Below the pieces are notes generated by a model. That model made no database searches, had not been told where the DNA came from, and saw only the letters and a program-made list of their open reading frames with translations. Positions 1-15,378 of a stretch of DNA of 64,000 nucleotides are shown piece by piece. Both the position numbers and the translations under genes were made by a program. The stretch's first letter is position 1; each line of letters begins with the position of its first letter. Source of the DNA: Varroa destructor (lineage: Eukaryota; Arthropoda; Arachnida; Mesostigmata; Varroidae); NCBI RefSeq assembly GCF_002443255.2, contig NW_019211455.1, positions 49,369,873 to 49,433,872 of the forward strand, given 5' to 3'.

Positions 1-2231
1 GAGATCATCTTCCTATTGGCGAGTCCAAAACAGTCTTGACTCCCAAATTAATATCCCTGTCTCGGAAAGCGGATAGAATTGGGCTCATCGAACTACTGCA
101 TGGTACCTTCCGACTTCCCGACCTACTAGAGGGTCATTACCACGCGAATCGTCTCACGGTGATCGTCTAGGCATCTCAAATGCTACTCAGCTTTTTGCTG
201 AAGTACATTTCGAGGTTAGGCCAACTGACGACTGCTTTTAAAATATGCCAAACAATGAAAAAAAAACAACCTGAGGTGGTAAGATATGCTTCGTCCGGAG
301 AAAGTGGAGCGCAAGCCGTTTAGATGGCTCGCACGGAGTGGACACACTTCCCTGGTGAGGTCAACCGTTTCAACCGTATAATCTACTCATATGTGCGCTT
401 CGATTGATATCATCCACCGCACGGTACACAGAAATCTCCTATTTTAGCTTTTTACTAAATGGAGCAAGTTAATGAATATCTCCGTTTTGCGAGACGTTCA
501 TTCCGCTTAGTAAAAAGATGTCACGTTTTTGGTTATCCCAACAGGGAAGGACAACCAAGTTAATTCTCGAAGGCCAAAGCGGATCATAGAAAACGATGCC
601 GCCTATTTTGCTTAATCACCAAGCTATCCAGCACGTTCCTTGAAGAGACGAATACCGTTCCTAAGGGGCAGTATGGGTCCAGGAAATGGCACTCCGTAGC
701 AACGGCATGCAACATCCCACTGGAGGATGTGAGTCAAACATTACGGATCAAGGAGCAGAATCTGTACTCCATGCTTGTTAGCCTTAAAACCTTCAACTTC
801 GTGCCAATAAATATTCTCCTGCTTACCCCAGCAAAAGTACATGTTTCTCCAGTTAAGTTTAGTCTATTACGCAAAAGAATAGGATAACGACTGACGGCAA
901 AATGGCAAGCTTTCCTGCGGGCTACAGGCCTCATACAAGAAGCAGCTTGAGTCCTCTTCGCTACGCTTTGTTTAAAGACATATCTGAAGGCGTTCGAAGC
1001 CACAAAAGTTTCGTTGGGAGCATTCTGGACGCGGACGGCACAGTGGCTTAGAGGAGGAGCCACTTTCACTAATAACGGAAACAGAGTGACTCCATAGGGA
1101 TTTACTTGATCTGGACTGACCGTGAATCTAGCCAAGTTATAGGTAATTACTAAACTAGGGGCTAAAACTGCATAAGGTACTCAGGACTGTCTAATTCCTT
1201 CAATACCTTCACGCATAACAGTGGGAAAAACCCTGTACTTGGTACTACGCCATCCGGTACCTTGTTACGCTCTTCCTAGGTAACCTAGCTCACCAATGAT
1301 AAATTGTGTATACTTGAATCACGTAACGATTTTATTATTATATAGAGGTAATGCACAAATAATTTCGATCTTATATGAACGACTTCATGTTTACAGATTT
1401 TAACTTGTTGTCTGGTTCTTTCAGTGCACTAAAGTGGGTAACAGCAACTAGATATGTATACATACTTCCATATATATACTGGAACAGTTGATGTTTATGC
1501 AAGCTATGCAAGTTGCATAAATAAATAGAGGTGAATTAGCTTGGTTTAGAAGTTCCAGTAATTTCGTTAACTTGTTTCGATAGTTTAGGTTCAACTTTGC
1601 CTCATAGATTTTCGTCTTGTAGGTTTGTAATAAGCATCTCATTCTTTTGCGCGCACTTATTACAATTACGCCGCTACCATGCTACAGTTGATGTGTTAGA
1701 TTTTTGCGGTGGTTTTTGCTATGTTAACTCCTACTACAGCAGGTATCAGGCCGTCTTACAAACAAGCAAAAAAAAGTAGTAATATGAGAGCATTGATGCT
1801 ACCTCAGAAGAAAAAAAACGTTTGGCCCCAGATAATGACAAAAACTAATTTGTTTGAGAGTTCAATTTCGTGTCAAAGACAAATAAATCATCTTTATTCT
1901 GCTTAGATATTTTACCGGTTCTCAATCATTGTCGCCACAGTCACGTAAAGATCATGTTTTCCTAGCTTACATTAGGGTTTACAAAATAAATTTTTGTGTT
2001 TTTTTTTATAAAAAAAAACTACTTTTTTTTTTTATAAATAAAAAAAACTAATATTCCCTGGATATTTTATCTCTACCAAAAGGTGTTTTCGGCAAGTTAT
2101 GTCTACGAACAAGAGACTGTTAAACTTGCTTTTGAGATGGTTTGAATATGCACGTAAAATTTACTCAGGGCATAAGATCTTTATTATTTCTATTACTATA
2201 AGACATTATTTGGAAAGGGAACTATTCAAAG

Positions 2232-2254
2232 ATATATATATATATATATATATA
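2232..2254. repeat. (AT)n microsatellite
   Basis: About 11 copies of AT, uninterrupted. Confidence 0.95.
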
Positions 2255-5200
2255 ACACATTGTGTAGTATTGCTTTGGAATATATTTTTCTCTTTTATTA
2301 AGCTAAATATACATCCCGGAGTACATCATTCGTATTGACAGAATCATTATAAAGGAAAATACGTGTTTGTGATTGAAATGAATTCTTTCGAGCGAGGGCC
2401 ATTGTTGGCCAAAAGCAGGCCAACAGAGATAAACGAGATCACTATTTTTTAAACGGTTGAAGCAGCCTTTGGCATTTTAGCATCGGTTCAGTTGTTAAGT
2501 CGTGAATTCAATGAGACATAATGTTTAGCGTCATTTCCGACCCATGAAGTAGAATATTTTGTCTGTCGGAGAGGGTAATTTTAGATTATCTACAGGTTAC
2601 GTTAGTGTAGTTAAGAAACCTCGCGCAGGCAACGTTGATAACTTGACTTGGAAGTGTCTATAACGATAGAGTATCTAATGCTGGATATGAGCCATAGCAA
2701 AGAGAAAACGCTTTATACGTTTTGAATTTCAGACCCGATATCGCCGTTAAGCATTTCATTAGAGGGCCGGCTTCCAGTAAGTTGTGCTGTAGGCGCGCCA
2801 GTAAATTATGTGTTTCACCACCACCTATATAAACTGATGGCTTTAACTTGAGAGAACTACATACATAGAAGCTATATGAAATCACTATAGAATGAACTGT
2901 CCGGTGGCATTCTCGTCGCCGAACGTACTAGGCAGTACTTCGAATAGCTCCACTAAATTCTGTAATTTTATGAAAAAATGTAATTATCTTTTTTGAGTAG
3001 AGCGTTAGAGTACCTCTGTACTTTAACATAAACGGCAACCTTGCTTTTGTTATCAGCACCTGCACATCATTAACAAATGTATTGACTGTGAGCAACCCCA
3101 GCAAACCTCCTGACAAACGGCATTGGACTCCGACAGACCACAACCTTTGGGAAGGGATACTAACCGCGTATAGCACGAAACCATCGGTCAATTAATCATG
3201 ACAATCATCGTCATCGTCATTACCATCTTGCATCAAAAGCCATCTTGCTCCTTAAAAAAGTCTTCTGAAAAGGCAATAGCTATTTAAATAAAGTAGAGGT
3301 ATAAGAAAGGACTCCCGAGACAAACTTCACAACAGCAGGGAGAGTTGTGATGTCGCAAAGGCGAATCCGAAAATTTACAACGGTGTCTGTTTCGCACTTA
3401 TTTAGGGCAGGGCGATTGCGCGCTCGCTTGCATGGTCGTTCTGACACGCGTTCGGTACCAAGCATTAGACGTACTTTAGTTTAGAGAAAGGGACGGGGTG
3501 GGCTAGCCAGCAGCGGCTTGAACCTCCGTAGAACGTCCCAGATCCATCCCCACGCCGTGTTTTACGAAATTACGGCATATTCATAGCCCTTTGCGACCTT
3601 TCCAACAATAGCAGCTTGTTTACAGATACACGCAGCTGCTTCTCCATCAATAGCCTTAAATTCGTTTCGTCATTCAACGAACTCCACAAGCACAAGAGAA
3701 GCAATAGCCGTCGAATCCTTAAAAAATTAACAGTGTCAGCTATGCATTTCAATAGCGTTCACAGCAAAACAAGTCGTTTCCCTTCTATTGGCATTTCTGC
3801 TTAAATGAGTTTTGCAACGTACCGGTAGAGCGTTGTGTTCGTGTTATGCTACATTTGACAATCGCTGTAGAGATATTCTAGGTTTCTTGAGTTCTATTTG
3901 AGAGACAATTTGTGATTTAGTCCAGGTAGTTAAAGCAACAAATTTTTTCACTCGTACTCGAGCACAAAAGCTACTTTTTACCCAGTTTTTTTGATCAAGT
4001 TCAATTTGACCAATTTATAATGAATATAATAGTTATGTGATTGATCTTAGCATGACGCATCGTTTACCGTCGGGAATAGTCTATGGGCCTACAAATTCAC
4101 TGTTTTTTAGAAAAAAAAAATTGCTGATTTGAGCTTTCTGAGCAGCTTTCTGACCCAAACAAGCAGTAATATGTCTAATGCAATTATGCATTTTTAGATA
4201 TACACGCTCAAAAGGTGATTTGGTACCAGGAACTTGATTCAATATGATTATGCAGATCGCTTTTGCAGGACAAGTTTTGATGCTCTCTACTATAAAGAAG
4301 TAGCTAACGCGGTTAACATGTCCCCAAAAAGGATAACTTCTTTTCGCTCAGCGGACCATTTTGTTGGTGGCTACGTAGTCAACAATTAACGTACGTAAAG
4401 GACGTTGCCTGTCCTGTTCCTGGTTTAGGGTTCTAATAGAATTGTTTTAGTGAGCTTTTGATTATAATGTCGCCAATAATTTACAAGTTCCCAAGGATAG
4501 GTTGATGGGTTGGTACGAAACAAAAAAAAACGCAAAAATGAAATTAGTATTAGATTTTCATAGCGGAATTCAGTTAAGCTTTGCAGTACACAAGATACTT
4601 GCCAGTGGTAACAACTTGCAAGAAACCCTCTAGTCCATTGGGCATTGCTGATCGGGTGAGGAAAGGGGAGAAGCAGGAAAGTGAGGCGAGACAGAGAGAC
4701 GGCTGAGTACAACAATTAGGAACGCCTTTGCGGTCCCAAATAATATATAGGGCGAACCTGATGGTCGCCATTCTGTCTAGCAAGGTCACTTTTTTCGCTA
4801 TTCCCACTTGCGCCTACTTCCGCTGGCTTCAAGCAATATTCAGAAGCGGAACTGAGGTGCACAGAAACAGGCGGAAAGTATGGTAGGCAGTACGAAAAAA
4901 AGCCTTTTCCAGAGGTTCTGCCCGCTGCTGCTAGTATATGGGACTGTTGTACGTTTCCTATTTAAAGTAAAAGCTGAAAAACTTTCAATTCTCCCTTACG
5001 AAGTTTTTCGGCCTTGCAGTATTAGCCGCTGGCCGTTGCTTTGCGTGCGGAACAGCCCTTTCCTTCTGCAGGCTCTTATATAATAACGCATCATTTGATT
5101 TACATTTGTTTCCTCAAGCAGCTTTTTTCTCCCGTCACTCGCAGGGGTCTAGAGTACAACTTTTAAAGGTGTCACTAGTAAACCTGCTTTTTCTTGCCTA

Positions 5201-6972
5201 TTATATTATAATCGAGATAGCAGAGTTACAATCAGAGGCCGCATTAACTGAGGCCATTTTGCCATTGCCGACAAAGGTACAGATAACATTCCGTCGATGC
5301 ACTCACTACCCACTCTCTGTATTATGGTAGAGCTATCATAAGTGGGAGCACCGTAACGAATTTCCGTGCAAACGTGCTTGCGAATGTGCATAACGCATGC
5401 ACAAACGGCTGTCAACCTGTGTGCCTCTACAAACGACAAATCCCTTTTAATTTTTTCCAGTATGCCCTCTGTTTCGATACTGCCCTTCGGCACAACGTAC
5501 GGGTAAATGTTCATTGTCAGCTTGGGGCTGTTTGGGGATTAAGACGTCCAGGCTAAAGCAAGTGTACCCTGGTTACAAATTAGAATATCACAGCAGACGC
5601 AGCTTTATTATCAATCGAGGCGCATTGCGCTACACCGTGATCCCCGTAAAACGGTCAAACAGATCAAACAGGTGCCTGTTCTTTTACCTATCTCCTAAAA
5701 TAATGCAACTTTAGGTAAATAGGGGCGCCCCACCAACGAGTAGTTTAATTGCGATTCGGGTGGGACGTTCTATGATTTAATTTGTTTCAGCTTCAAACCG
5801 GAGTTAAAATAGTTGTATGTAAGTAGACGGCCAACAAGTATACCATATGGCCAATAAGAACTATAGTACCTGTGCAATCGGTACAACCTGGGAAATATGC
5901 TGCATACACTGCACTGACTTAGTAATCGAGTATACAGAGAACGCAGCTGTATCAAATTCTATATAATATAGCAATAATGTATAAATATATAATATTTTAT
6001 ATAATATAGCAATGCATAGAAAGCGTGCATATATGTTTGTACATTTCATGGCATAGAAATACAAATCCTTGTTACTATTTTTCCAGTCTGCATTTACAGT
6101 TATATTTAACACACCGCGTTTTTTTTTTTCTACAGCTTTCTACTGTAATCGAGTGCATGGTTTTGTGATTCACGCGCTGTGTGTTTTACATATTAATTAT
6201 TAACACAAAGATTTTTTTATCGCGCACAGTGTTGTGCATTATGATGATTAAATTGCGATCCAATTCAGTGGAAACTGCCGTACAACTGAACGCTTCGACC
6301 CAAAAAGGAAGTGGCTCTTGCTTTAAGCAAGTAGTGGCTTTTCACATGTCCGATTCACAGAATGGTTCTCCTAAACCACTAAGCAAACCCAATGGCCCAA
6401 TCGTTAGAATCGGAAGAGGTCATTGTTATCAATAATCAATTTTTTTATAAGGGAATATTATAGAGGACATCGAGATACTCACATAGTATAATAGCTGCTC
6501 ATTGCAAGTTGCTTCGTTTTGAGCACTTGCTTACATCAAACGATCTTCGTAGAATTGATGGTGTCTTTTTTTAGTTACAAAGGCTTTAAAAAAAAACTCT
6601 GTGATAACGAAAAGCTTCTAAAATTGATCTTTTATGGGTTGAAATAAGAGCAATTTGGCAATTCGTTCGACTTGATCTAATAGAGGTCTGAATGCTTAGA
6701 CCAATAGGCCCAAAAATATCGGCCTTTTAAATTGTTGGCTTGTAGCTATCCCTGGGGTAGCATTGGCCTCGGCGAACGTGGATTATTTGTTCTCACCGTA
6801 GTTTTTCAGACCTAATATTTTAAATACGTAATTTACAAGCTGCACTCGACTATGAAGACAGGAAAGAGCAGGAGAGTCGTATTACAGAAAGACAATACGA
6901 CGTCACTATGCGATAGGTCGAGGACGATTGAAACACACAGAGCCTCGAATTGCTCAGGATCGGTGTGGGACA

Positions 6973-6984
6973 CCCCCCCCCCCC
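6973..6984. repeat. Poly-C run
   Basis: Twelve consecutive C, unusual in this AT-rich sequence. Confidence 0.95.
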
Positions 6985-9900
6985 TTAACTTAGAAAGCTT
7001 TACATTAACGGCTAACAAATCATGACTCACGACTTGGTTGATAATAGGCAGAATTTCATAAACGTATGCTTGCCAGCTGTACATTTTTCTGTTCATGTAT
7101 TCTTTTTTCGACGCGCATTATTAGAGTGAGAATTATTTAAGCTTACCATTTGTCGGCACATTATCTGCTGGGGACCCAGTAAGGCTCAACGTCGGTTTAT
7201 TGCGCTTTCGTCGACATTTTTTATATTTAGTGCTCCTTTCACCGATTCTAATCAGTTCGACACGACATACGTATTGTATTTTACAATATATCACATCGAA
7301 GTGCTTATTCTTGCACGCTGATGTTGCTAAAACAATCTTCTTATCATCTGCGTGAACAGTCGTGCGTCATGTCTAGCTTTCCCATTTACACGTAGTTATC
7401 GACATTTCCAATGTAGCGTCTCAATGATACTGAATGCAAGCCGTGTTGATTTGCATACCACTCGACAGCATGATCGCGACTCGAGGGCTAACGAAGAAGA
7501 AAACATGCTGATGCTTACGGCCTTTATTTGCCCATCATAGATCCGTTGTGTCAAGTATAGGAACGTGAGTCAGTAGCGTTTACATCATAAAAACGTACAA
7601 AGACGTATTTTTAAGGATAAAAGAGTAGCGCTACCGGTCGCGATGCAGATGGAAGTCATTGGTGGCCTGGAGTTTCTATGTGAGTTGTTACGTTATCCCA
7701 GAGTCCCTACTGATAGTCAGACGAAACTAAAGGCAGAGCAGATGGACTAAAACTTGGGGCGCGGTGCACAGCAGGTGGCACTTTTGAGCCTTTTGCAGCC
7801 AGCGTCAACACAAAGCCAGTGTTTAGTTCGCGTTTTCGATCTGCTCGTAGACTTTTTAATCTTGTGAACTTGAGTGTTTCATTAGAAATCTCATGAGACC
7901 AATGACCACTCTACCAAGACACGGAAGCCACTGTAGTGGAACCGAGTGGTCGACAAACCATCTATCGTAGCACTCCAGAAGCATTGTATGCGCATAGACA
8001 AACTTTACGCTGTTCACTGCTGCCTGCTCTCATGCATATCTGTTTGACTCAAGTAGTTTCTCATAGGGTTAATGTTGCACGACATGCCGGCGATGTCCTT
8101 TTAACGGCACGAGGCTACCAAAGAAAAAAAAGCTAAGAGCGGACGAAATAAGGTTAACTTGCCTGAGCATGGTGGACCCCCGAGTTTCTTTTCTATTTTT
8201 AGATTTTTACGAACAAAGGCAGGCCTCTAACGGTGCAGCTTAACCAGGCAAGAACACCAATTCGTGGCGAATCCTCTCTCAGATTCCGATCAAAGCACTG
8301 ATCTTAAGGATCGCCACTTCGCTATACATAGTTTGCCTGTAGCTTCAGTGTGTTGCATATTGCGCACGTAGTGGGAAAAAGAAGGACGCATGATAAACAG
8401 GGAATGCTATGCTTTAATATCGTCAATATTCCAATCCGTTCGAACGGCATCGTTATTAACTGAGAACCATATAGGAACGGGTGCTGGAAAGCAGCATTTG
8501 GAACTCTAATCCAATTACGACTGTAATGTAACTCATCTACTTAAAATATTATAACAACAAGTAAATATCCCGCAAACAGTTTTCTCTGTAACAAAACGAA
8601 TCTTTTTGAAGTGTTCGAAACTATCGGGTTGACAATACGATATACTGTTTACCGCTTCGATCTTCTATTTTTGCGTCCAAGAGGTCTGACCACTTAGAAG
8701 TGCAGCCAGAGTAACCGCCGACAACATCGCGAATGCTTTGTACCTAAATGAGACGGGCGCTGCTTGTTATCACTTATTAACAAAATGACCTCATTCATGC
8801 ATGAACGGCGTTTAACACTGCCGAATAAATACATTTAGAAAAGCTGAGCGTCGACTCGCTTTCTAACGAATAGGTGGAACGGAGAAGTTCGTCCCGTTTT
8901 TTTTGATCCCACCCCACAGACGTCGCCACTTCGGCTGTAGTAGTTTAAATGATGCAACGCAAAAAAGTATTAAAAATGTATGCATCAGACAGCGTAGTAG
9001 TCCAGCGTCGATGAAATAGTGTTATAAAATCGCTTTTTATAAATGAACCAAACAAAAATGATTTTTTTGCACCCTGGGGTCTTGCTTCAAGAGATATTTA
9101 ATTTTCAGCTCCTGCTTTTAAAAATCTTTCTTTAGGTAAAATTGCTGTCAGCTTCATATTCAATTGATTAAAAAAAGAAAACACTAATTAGTGCAGTGTT
9201 TATGCACAAATTTTTCAAACCCCGCGAAAAATGCGAGTTATCATACCCTAATTTTTAAAGTATGATGCTACCTATGGTGCCTGATCATTTTCGTGTTATT
9301 GCATTATTCATAAACGACGTCAATCAATTGTAGATTATGCCTTTAGCAATTCTGAGTGTCATCTTAGCAAACTATTTGTGAAGATATATGTTTCTGAAAC
9401 TGGTTACAACAAGCCCTGTCTATTACTCCTGATTTTTCGTCCGCTCCTCCTTGTCTTCCTTTTTTCATCGTAGGCATCGGTTTCAGTCCTCACTCAGGGG
9501 CGAAGGAATGGTCGAAGGGCACATAGGAACGATTCGGAATCAAACGTTAGCATTTATTACCATAGAATGCCAGTCATTGATTCTATTCGTCTCTGCCTTG
9601 CTTGTCGTGACCATCGACGGCAGTACCAGCTGTTGAAACAATCTTATCTTTAGTACAGGAAAGTGCATTGAAAATTAGAGGAACTAAAGTGGCTGCGATT
9701 GTTATTATAAATATCCGAGTCTAGGCTCGGTCATGTTGGTTTATCGGTGCCAGGCAGGTTGCAGCAACCACCACAGCAACACGAACGACACCGTCGAGAG
9801 AAGGGACCGCAACGCTGGCTGTGCCGTTTTTCGTACTGTATACGTAATAAAGATCCACGGGTACTACTACTAAGAGTCTATACCGGTAACATCATGCTGC

Positions 9901-12900
9901 CACGAATGAATTAAGTCGTTCCATTGGCGATAAGGTCTACATTGCGAGTCCGGTGCATTTCAGCTCTTGCTCGGCAAAATACCTCTTAGATATCGTTATA
10001 ACGGCTGCTCTTAAAGCATAGGTTCTTGTTCATGTTGGACTCCTATCGTTGTCTTCAACTCTTTCCTCCATAGGGCATATGCGCGCAGCTCATGTGTAGT
10101 CTACAGGCCAGGGCATTTGGCATAGCCAAGGGCACACGCTAAGTAGCGAGGAGAGAATAGTAGAATAAGAGTTTACGATCGTCGAGAGCGACTTCTCCAT
10201 GGCCAGATAAGGAAAGGACGCGACAGTCAAAGGCATGAGTAAATGCTACCAAATGCAGAGAATGACGGGGCTTTTATTACTTACGAATTACCTACGAATG
10301 CTTCCAGTCTTGTCGGGACAGCGAGGGGGCTCCTACTAATCCTGGATTAAAATAAATAGAGCGATCAGTGGAGCTCGAGCTCCAAGGCCGGAAAAACAAC
10401 GGGCAGCCAAGCAGCCGGACACGGTCTCATTGATGGCCGTAACGCGATGATTTACTCGATGAAAGTGACGATTACGCCGATGACACGATGGACAACTGGA
10501 AAGCTGAACTGATTTTCCAATTCACACGTATCTCGGGCGATCGCCTACCAGCGAAGCGATCGCGAACACGAGCTGTTCGTAGAACGGTGTAGACATTGTT
10601 TGCTAACTCGACACTAAGAACGCTTTCGTCGAACATATGATTAATTAAATAATTCCATCTGAAAGTAGTTTATAGTGTGCTTAAAATCTATTTGGCGGGT
10701 CCAAGATGAATGATGTCAGTCACAAATCGTTGCCGCATCTCGCAGTGCCCACTGAATCATGGTGAGTTGAATTTAAAAGCTAAATTTTCTGTACCAGTAC
10801 ATAGACCGAGTAACGCAACTTACAGTTACATCAAGCCGAACTTATCTGGAATATCTAAGATATTTAAAATATTTTGTAGCTATTTTATGTATACCCTATT
10901 AAGGAACAGACCAATACGAAATGATTATGTAAGCATAATAGGCGATCACTAAGTATATTAATTGGAAAAAAGTTCCAGTTTTATCACAGTGATTATAAAC
11001 ATGCGCGTTTATCTATAGCTATTGGTGAAGTGCAGATAGCATTTTGAGCTATTAGCAGCATAAGCTATTTACGTAGATACAGTAGATATTACAGGTACCA
11101 TAGTATAGGCTGTCTACAGCGAAAAAGCACTCGCTACCTGTGAAATTTGCTTTTTATGCAGTCCGACCGAGCGCCGTTTAAACGCTCACGCTCCTTCGTC
11201 TTAACTACTCAATACAGTCAGATTCTTATGTGAATTAAACAGACACAGAAAAACTTTGCTTTCTTTCGCGTAGCAATACAACGCTGTGTCTATCATTTCT
11301 ACTCGAGCCCGTTTACCCCCAACCAGGCTAACACTTGCTGTCTCGTCCTCGATCTAATAAAATGCCACTGCCCATTCGTATCTCATTGCAGACGTTCGAG
11401 ATGTACACCAACACGGGAGACATACTCTGAGATGAATAACTATACGTTGACAAGTTTGTCGACGAGATTGCTGGCCATCCCTTAGCGCGCTACGGTTTAA
11501 CCTTGTACAGCAGCTCTGTATTGAAAATGAACATAAGTGCTGGTTTCAGACAAGAGCGACGAATACATATAGGTATCAAGATCCGATTCTTGCTCGTGTC
11601 ATCGATCATATATTCTGTATTGGACAACATATAAGCAATGGTAACTGCGAGACCCACTAAAATGCGTTAGTTGCAATAGTACTACGCATATCGGTGGAGG
11701 ATGACCGCCGAAGCAGTCTAGTGTGTTCTAGTGGATGGCAGCCAATATGGAGCATTTAACTTGTCGTTCCATTCAAAGAAACAATAACACGCTGAAGTAA
11801 TACAGACTTTTTTCATTGCCACCACAGCAAAAACGACTTCCGCTAAATTCGAGTGCTCGATCTTTGTTTGCGTAGCATTATTGGCTTGTTGCTATACCGT
11901 TCATTTCTCTATACCGCATTACTTATTAGTAGACGCTAAAGGCATTTCCCAAGGCACCGGTCAACCAGACAAAGAAAACTAGTTTCGTCGTTTTATGAGA
12001 TTTCTTGCATTATGGACATAACCGTGTGTACCCAGATTGTAAATACCACAGTTGGGTCGTAGACTTATCTCTGAAATGTATTTAATATCCTTATACTTGT
12101 CCTTCGACCTCTACGGCAATACAAAAGGGTAATATCCAGTGCAAACACTGGTACAGGAAAGTGGCCTTGTTTAAGAAGACCTTACTATGTATAGAGTTCT
12201 ATATAAGTGAACATTCTAAGGAAAGAAATAATGTCTGTTGATACGTTGAATAGTATGTGCGCCCATGACAATATCGGTATGTATAGATATGACAGAAAGT
12301 CTGGGTTATTTTTTCATGGCAGCTCGTTCTGGGAAATGGGAAAAGCATAACCCGGGACTATGTTGTATGTATGCCGACCGCCTCTCGACGAAAGAACTCA
12401 ACGGAGAATTAGCCTCGACAAGAACCTACGCTGTGAAGGCCTCTTCGGCTGAAGCCAGAGGCAGCTGGGATCAATGGGACAGCCAGCACCAAAAAGCACG
12501 AATAAGACAAAATACGTGATGGCTACAAACTAGAAACCAAGTACCAACCCGTTGAGAAAAAGAGCGAGCCAAAAGTACTCCTCGTTTCACGTCCTCTCTG
12601 TTCATCGAATTTGGCGGTTCGCCTTCATGATTGGTCCGCAATAACACTCGAATCAGTCCACTTCAATGACTTCTATCTCCTAATGTTTGACAAAAGCTAG
12701 TAGGTCGTCACTCTTGCAAGGCAAATTGTGATGATATTGGAAAAATAGATCTCTTAGATCCCGCCAGGTTTATATTTCTCTATTTCTTAAAATTTCTGGA
12801 AGTAGAAGAGTTAATGTATACTAGATCGGCATCAAGGAGCAATCGATCCTGATGAGGCAATAAGACAAAGAAATTGTAAGCGGTCTTGTCCTTACGCCTC

Positions 12901-15352
12901 ATGCGAACTTCGAATACCACACTTAACAAATAATTATAGTCTCACCATAACCAGGAACGTATGACCTATAGTAGTATACAAATGGAAGAAAAGGCGAGAA
13001 TAGCTCGATCGTTACGACAAACACACATTCCCTCTTATATACGATCCATGTTTTCTCGTCTATATCGCGTGGTTTTCCATGTCCCCCATGCATTTCGCAA
13101 TCTTTTTATCGAAAGATCGCAGAAAGCATGTGTAAACTCACCCCTTTTATGCTCCCAACGTGTAAAGTGCAGTCAGATATTATTTTAGAAATATTATTCG
13201 CCAATAGGCCCAATCGATGTAGATGTGGTATGAAGTCAGCAGCACCGCCTCGTCATCCTACGGAGTTCTCACTCCATCGAGATTTCGTTCTAGTCTAAAT
13301 CCTTAGGCACTTTATCTCTTCGGCCCCTGGCCGACCCGAAGATGGGATGAACTGGTCAATGATACGATTATAGCAGCGGCAACAGTCTCGAAGCAATGAT
13401 ACTATAGTGCTAAGTTGATCTCGTATGAGTCGCTTACCGACGGCAGCGTGAACGACTATCGGAGGCAGGAAAATATTGTATGCGTGCGTTTCACGCTCAA
13501 CGCATCGACATATGACTCCACGCATGCACACATACATATGGTCTATATCATTATACATGCACCATATATGACAGCACATTAAGCACACAAAAAAGCCGCA
13601 GATGACTTCGCCATTAACATCCACTCACCTGAAATATCCACGAACAGATAGAACCATGCATAGTAACCGGTCGTAGCAGCATCAGATTTATATAGCACTT
13701 TGTCGATGCTGGTCAATGGGCATATTTCATGATCATACGATTTCCCCTGACTAAACTTAAATCTCCATTCCAGCAGTAGACAGTGATAGTATTTTGAACA
13801 AAATCTAATACCATATTCTATATTTTGCTTTTTTTGCCATTTTCACGCGTCGCTGCACGATTTTAAGATTTTGGAAAAAATTTTGGAAAAACTTTAGAAA
13901 AAAATATCCGAGGTGGTTATCTACACAATTCAGACATTTGTTTCAGTCAACTTCAGATTAATACACTTTTGTAGAGACGCGGTGCAGCAGAGCGACTATG
14001 GCTTTTATGGCATGAAATGACTACGTCATAAAAAAAAACCATATATTCTGCTATAATTCGATGCAATCATTCTAATTGCAATGGAATGTTCCGCTAACGA
14101 AATTTCAATAATTTGTGGTTTCAGGAGGCACATGGTACAAATTGACAGATACCATGGATTTACCATCAGTGTCTATTTTTTCTGGGCCAATCACCCTCGA
14201 TATGACCAACGTACGTCATGTATGATGAAACAACAAAATGGGTGTTCTGAAAATTGAATTAAAAAAAAACAATACAATATATATGGCGTGCTTATAATCT
14301 TGGCGTGCCATATAAATATCCTTGTAAATATATGAGGTTCTTAAAGAGATGCTACTTAAGTGGATTTTTTTAATCTCAGATTTCTTGTCGCAGAAATTTC
14401 AACAGATGAACCTTTAGTGGGATTTTTCTTAGGCAAAAACCAAATACATCGTAACTATCGGTTTCTATTGCGACATACTGGTTTTGCCGTTAACAGTTAC
14501 TTTCTTACACGGATGGAAGCAAAAAAAACTTACAATTGGAAACAACAAGGGAGCAAATGTTACAAAATGTAGCCCGACAATTGAACCATCATCAGTGAAT
14601 CTAGAACTAGAAGGCAACTTTTTTTTTTTATCTAAGTGGAAGTTTGTTCTCACTTAACTATAAACTTATATTATACACATTTGCTTAGCTGCTAGCCATC
14701 CTATAGGACGAAAAATCGTATGGTGTTGATTAGTGTCAGTACAGCCACTCTCTAGCATGGCTATGGTCCCCGTAATAACTTATTGCGTAACGTATTTATC
14801 TGTTCATATTGGAAACTCGCACGTTACGATCTAGGTTCGAATCCTCGCATAGACATACGATGCTGAGATCAAGTGGTTTGATGGAATATCTAACGGCGGT
14901 GCCGGACGCAAAACTCGAAACAGGGAGCATACCAACTTCACCGTGCCCCATTATATGTTGCAGCTATAAAGCGAGGTCGAACTATCTAGCATAACATTTA
15001 TCGCGTGGAACATACTGTCGAACCCGCAATAAATGTAAAAAATTACTCGCGTCAAAGCTACACGGACATCTGAATCGAGTAAGGTCGAAGGTCTGCTACG
15101 ACGCCACCAATGGAATGGTCTAACGGTTAGTACACCGCTTACCAGAAACCATACAGCACTAACAGTTCCAACAAAAGCTAGGACGCATGCTCTCCTTTTT
15201 ACCTTTTTTTCGCTTTAATTATTATTACAATTTTCGTTATTCTTATGCAGTGTATGAGTCATAAACAAGTCCGTGAGAGCGTGTATAAACAAGTCCGGAT
15301 AAGCAGCTTCGTCAAGAATATAGCAACGACAAATGAGGTAATGTAAAACGCA

Positions 15353-15378
15353 TAGATAGATAGATAGATAGATAGATA
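15353..15378. repeat. (GATA)n microsatellite
   Basis: About six tandem copies of the tetranucleotide TAGA/GATA. Confidence 0.95.

Larger units (their letters stand above)
1..9703. other. No gene recognised
   Basis: The first 1.2 kb is less AT-rich and carries a 133-codon minus-strand frame (734-1135) with no known motif. The rest is AT-rich with short frames, poly-A/T stretches near 2.0 kb, and the AT and poly-C repeats listed. I see no supported exon or RNA gene. Confidence 0.5.

Noticed and set aside
734..1135. 133-codon minus-strand frame, considered as a retroelement remnant
   Set aside because: I could not find reverse transcriptase, integrase or protease motifs in any frame of the first 1.2 kb.
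14825..14850. GGTTCGAATCC, a perfect tRNA B-box word
   Set aside because: No A box at proper distance and no cloverleaf stems; the T-stem pairs only partly.
15116..15175. GGTCTAACGGTTAG, like a tRNA D-arm / A box
   Set aside because: No matching anticodon or T-arm follows; only GTTCCAAC is present. At most a decayed tRNA or SINE head.
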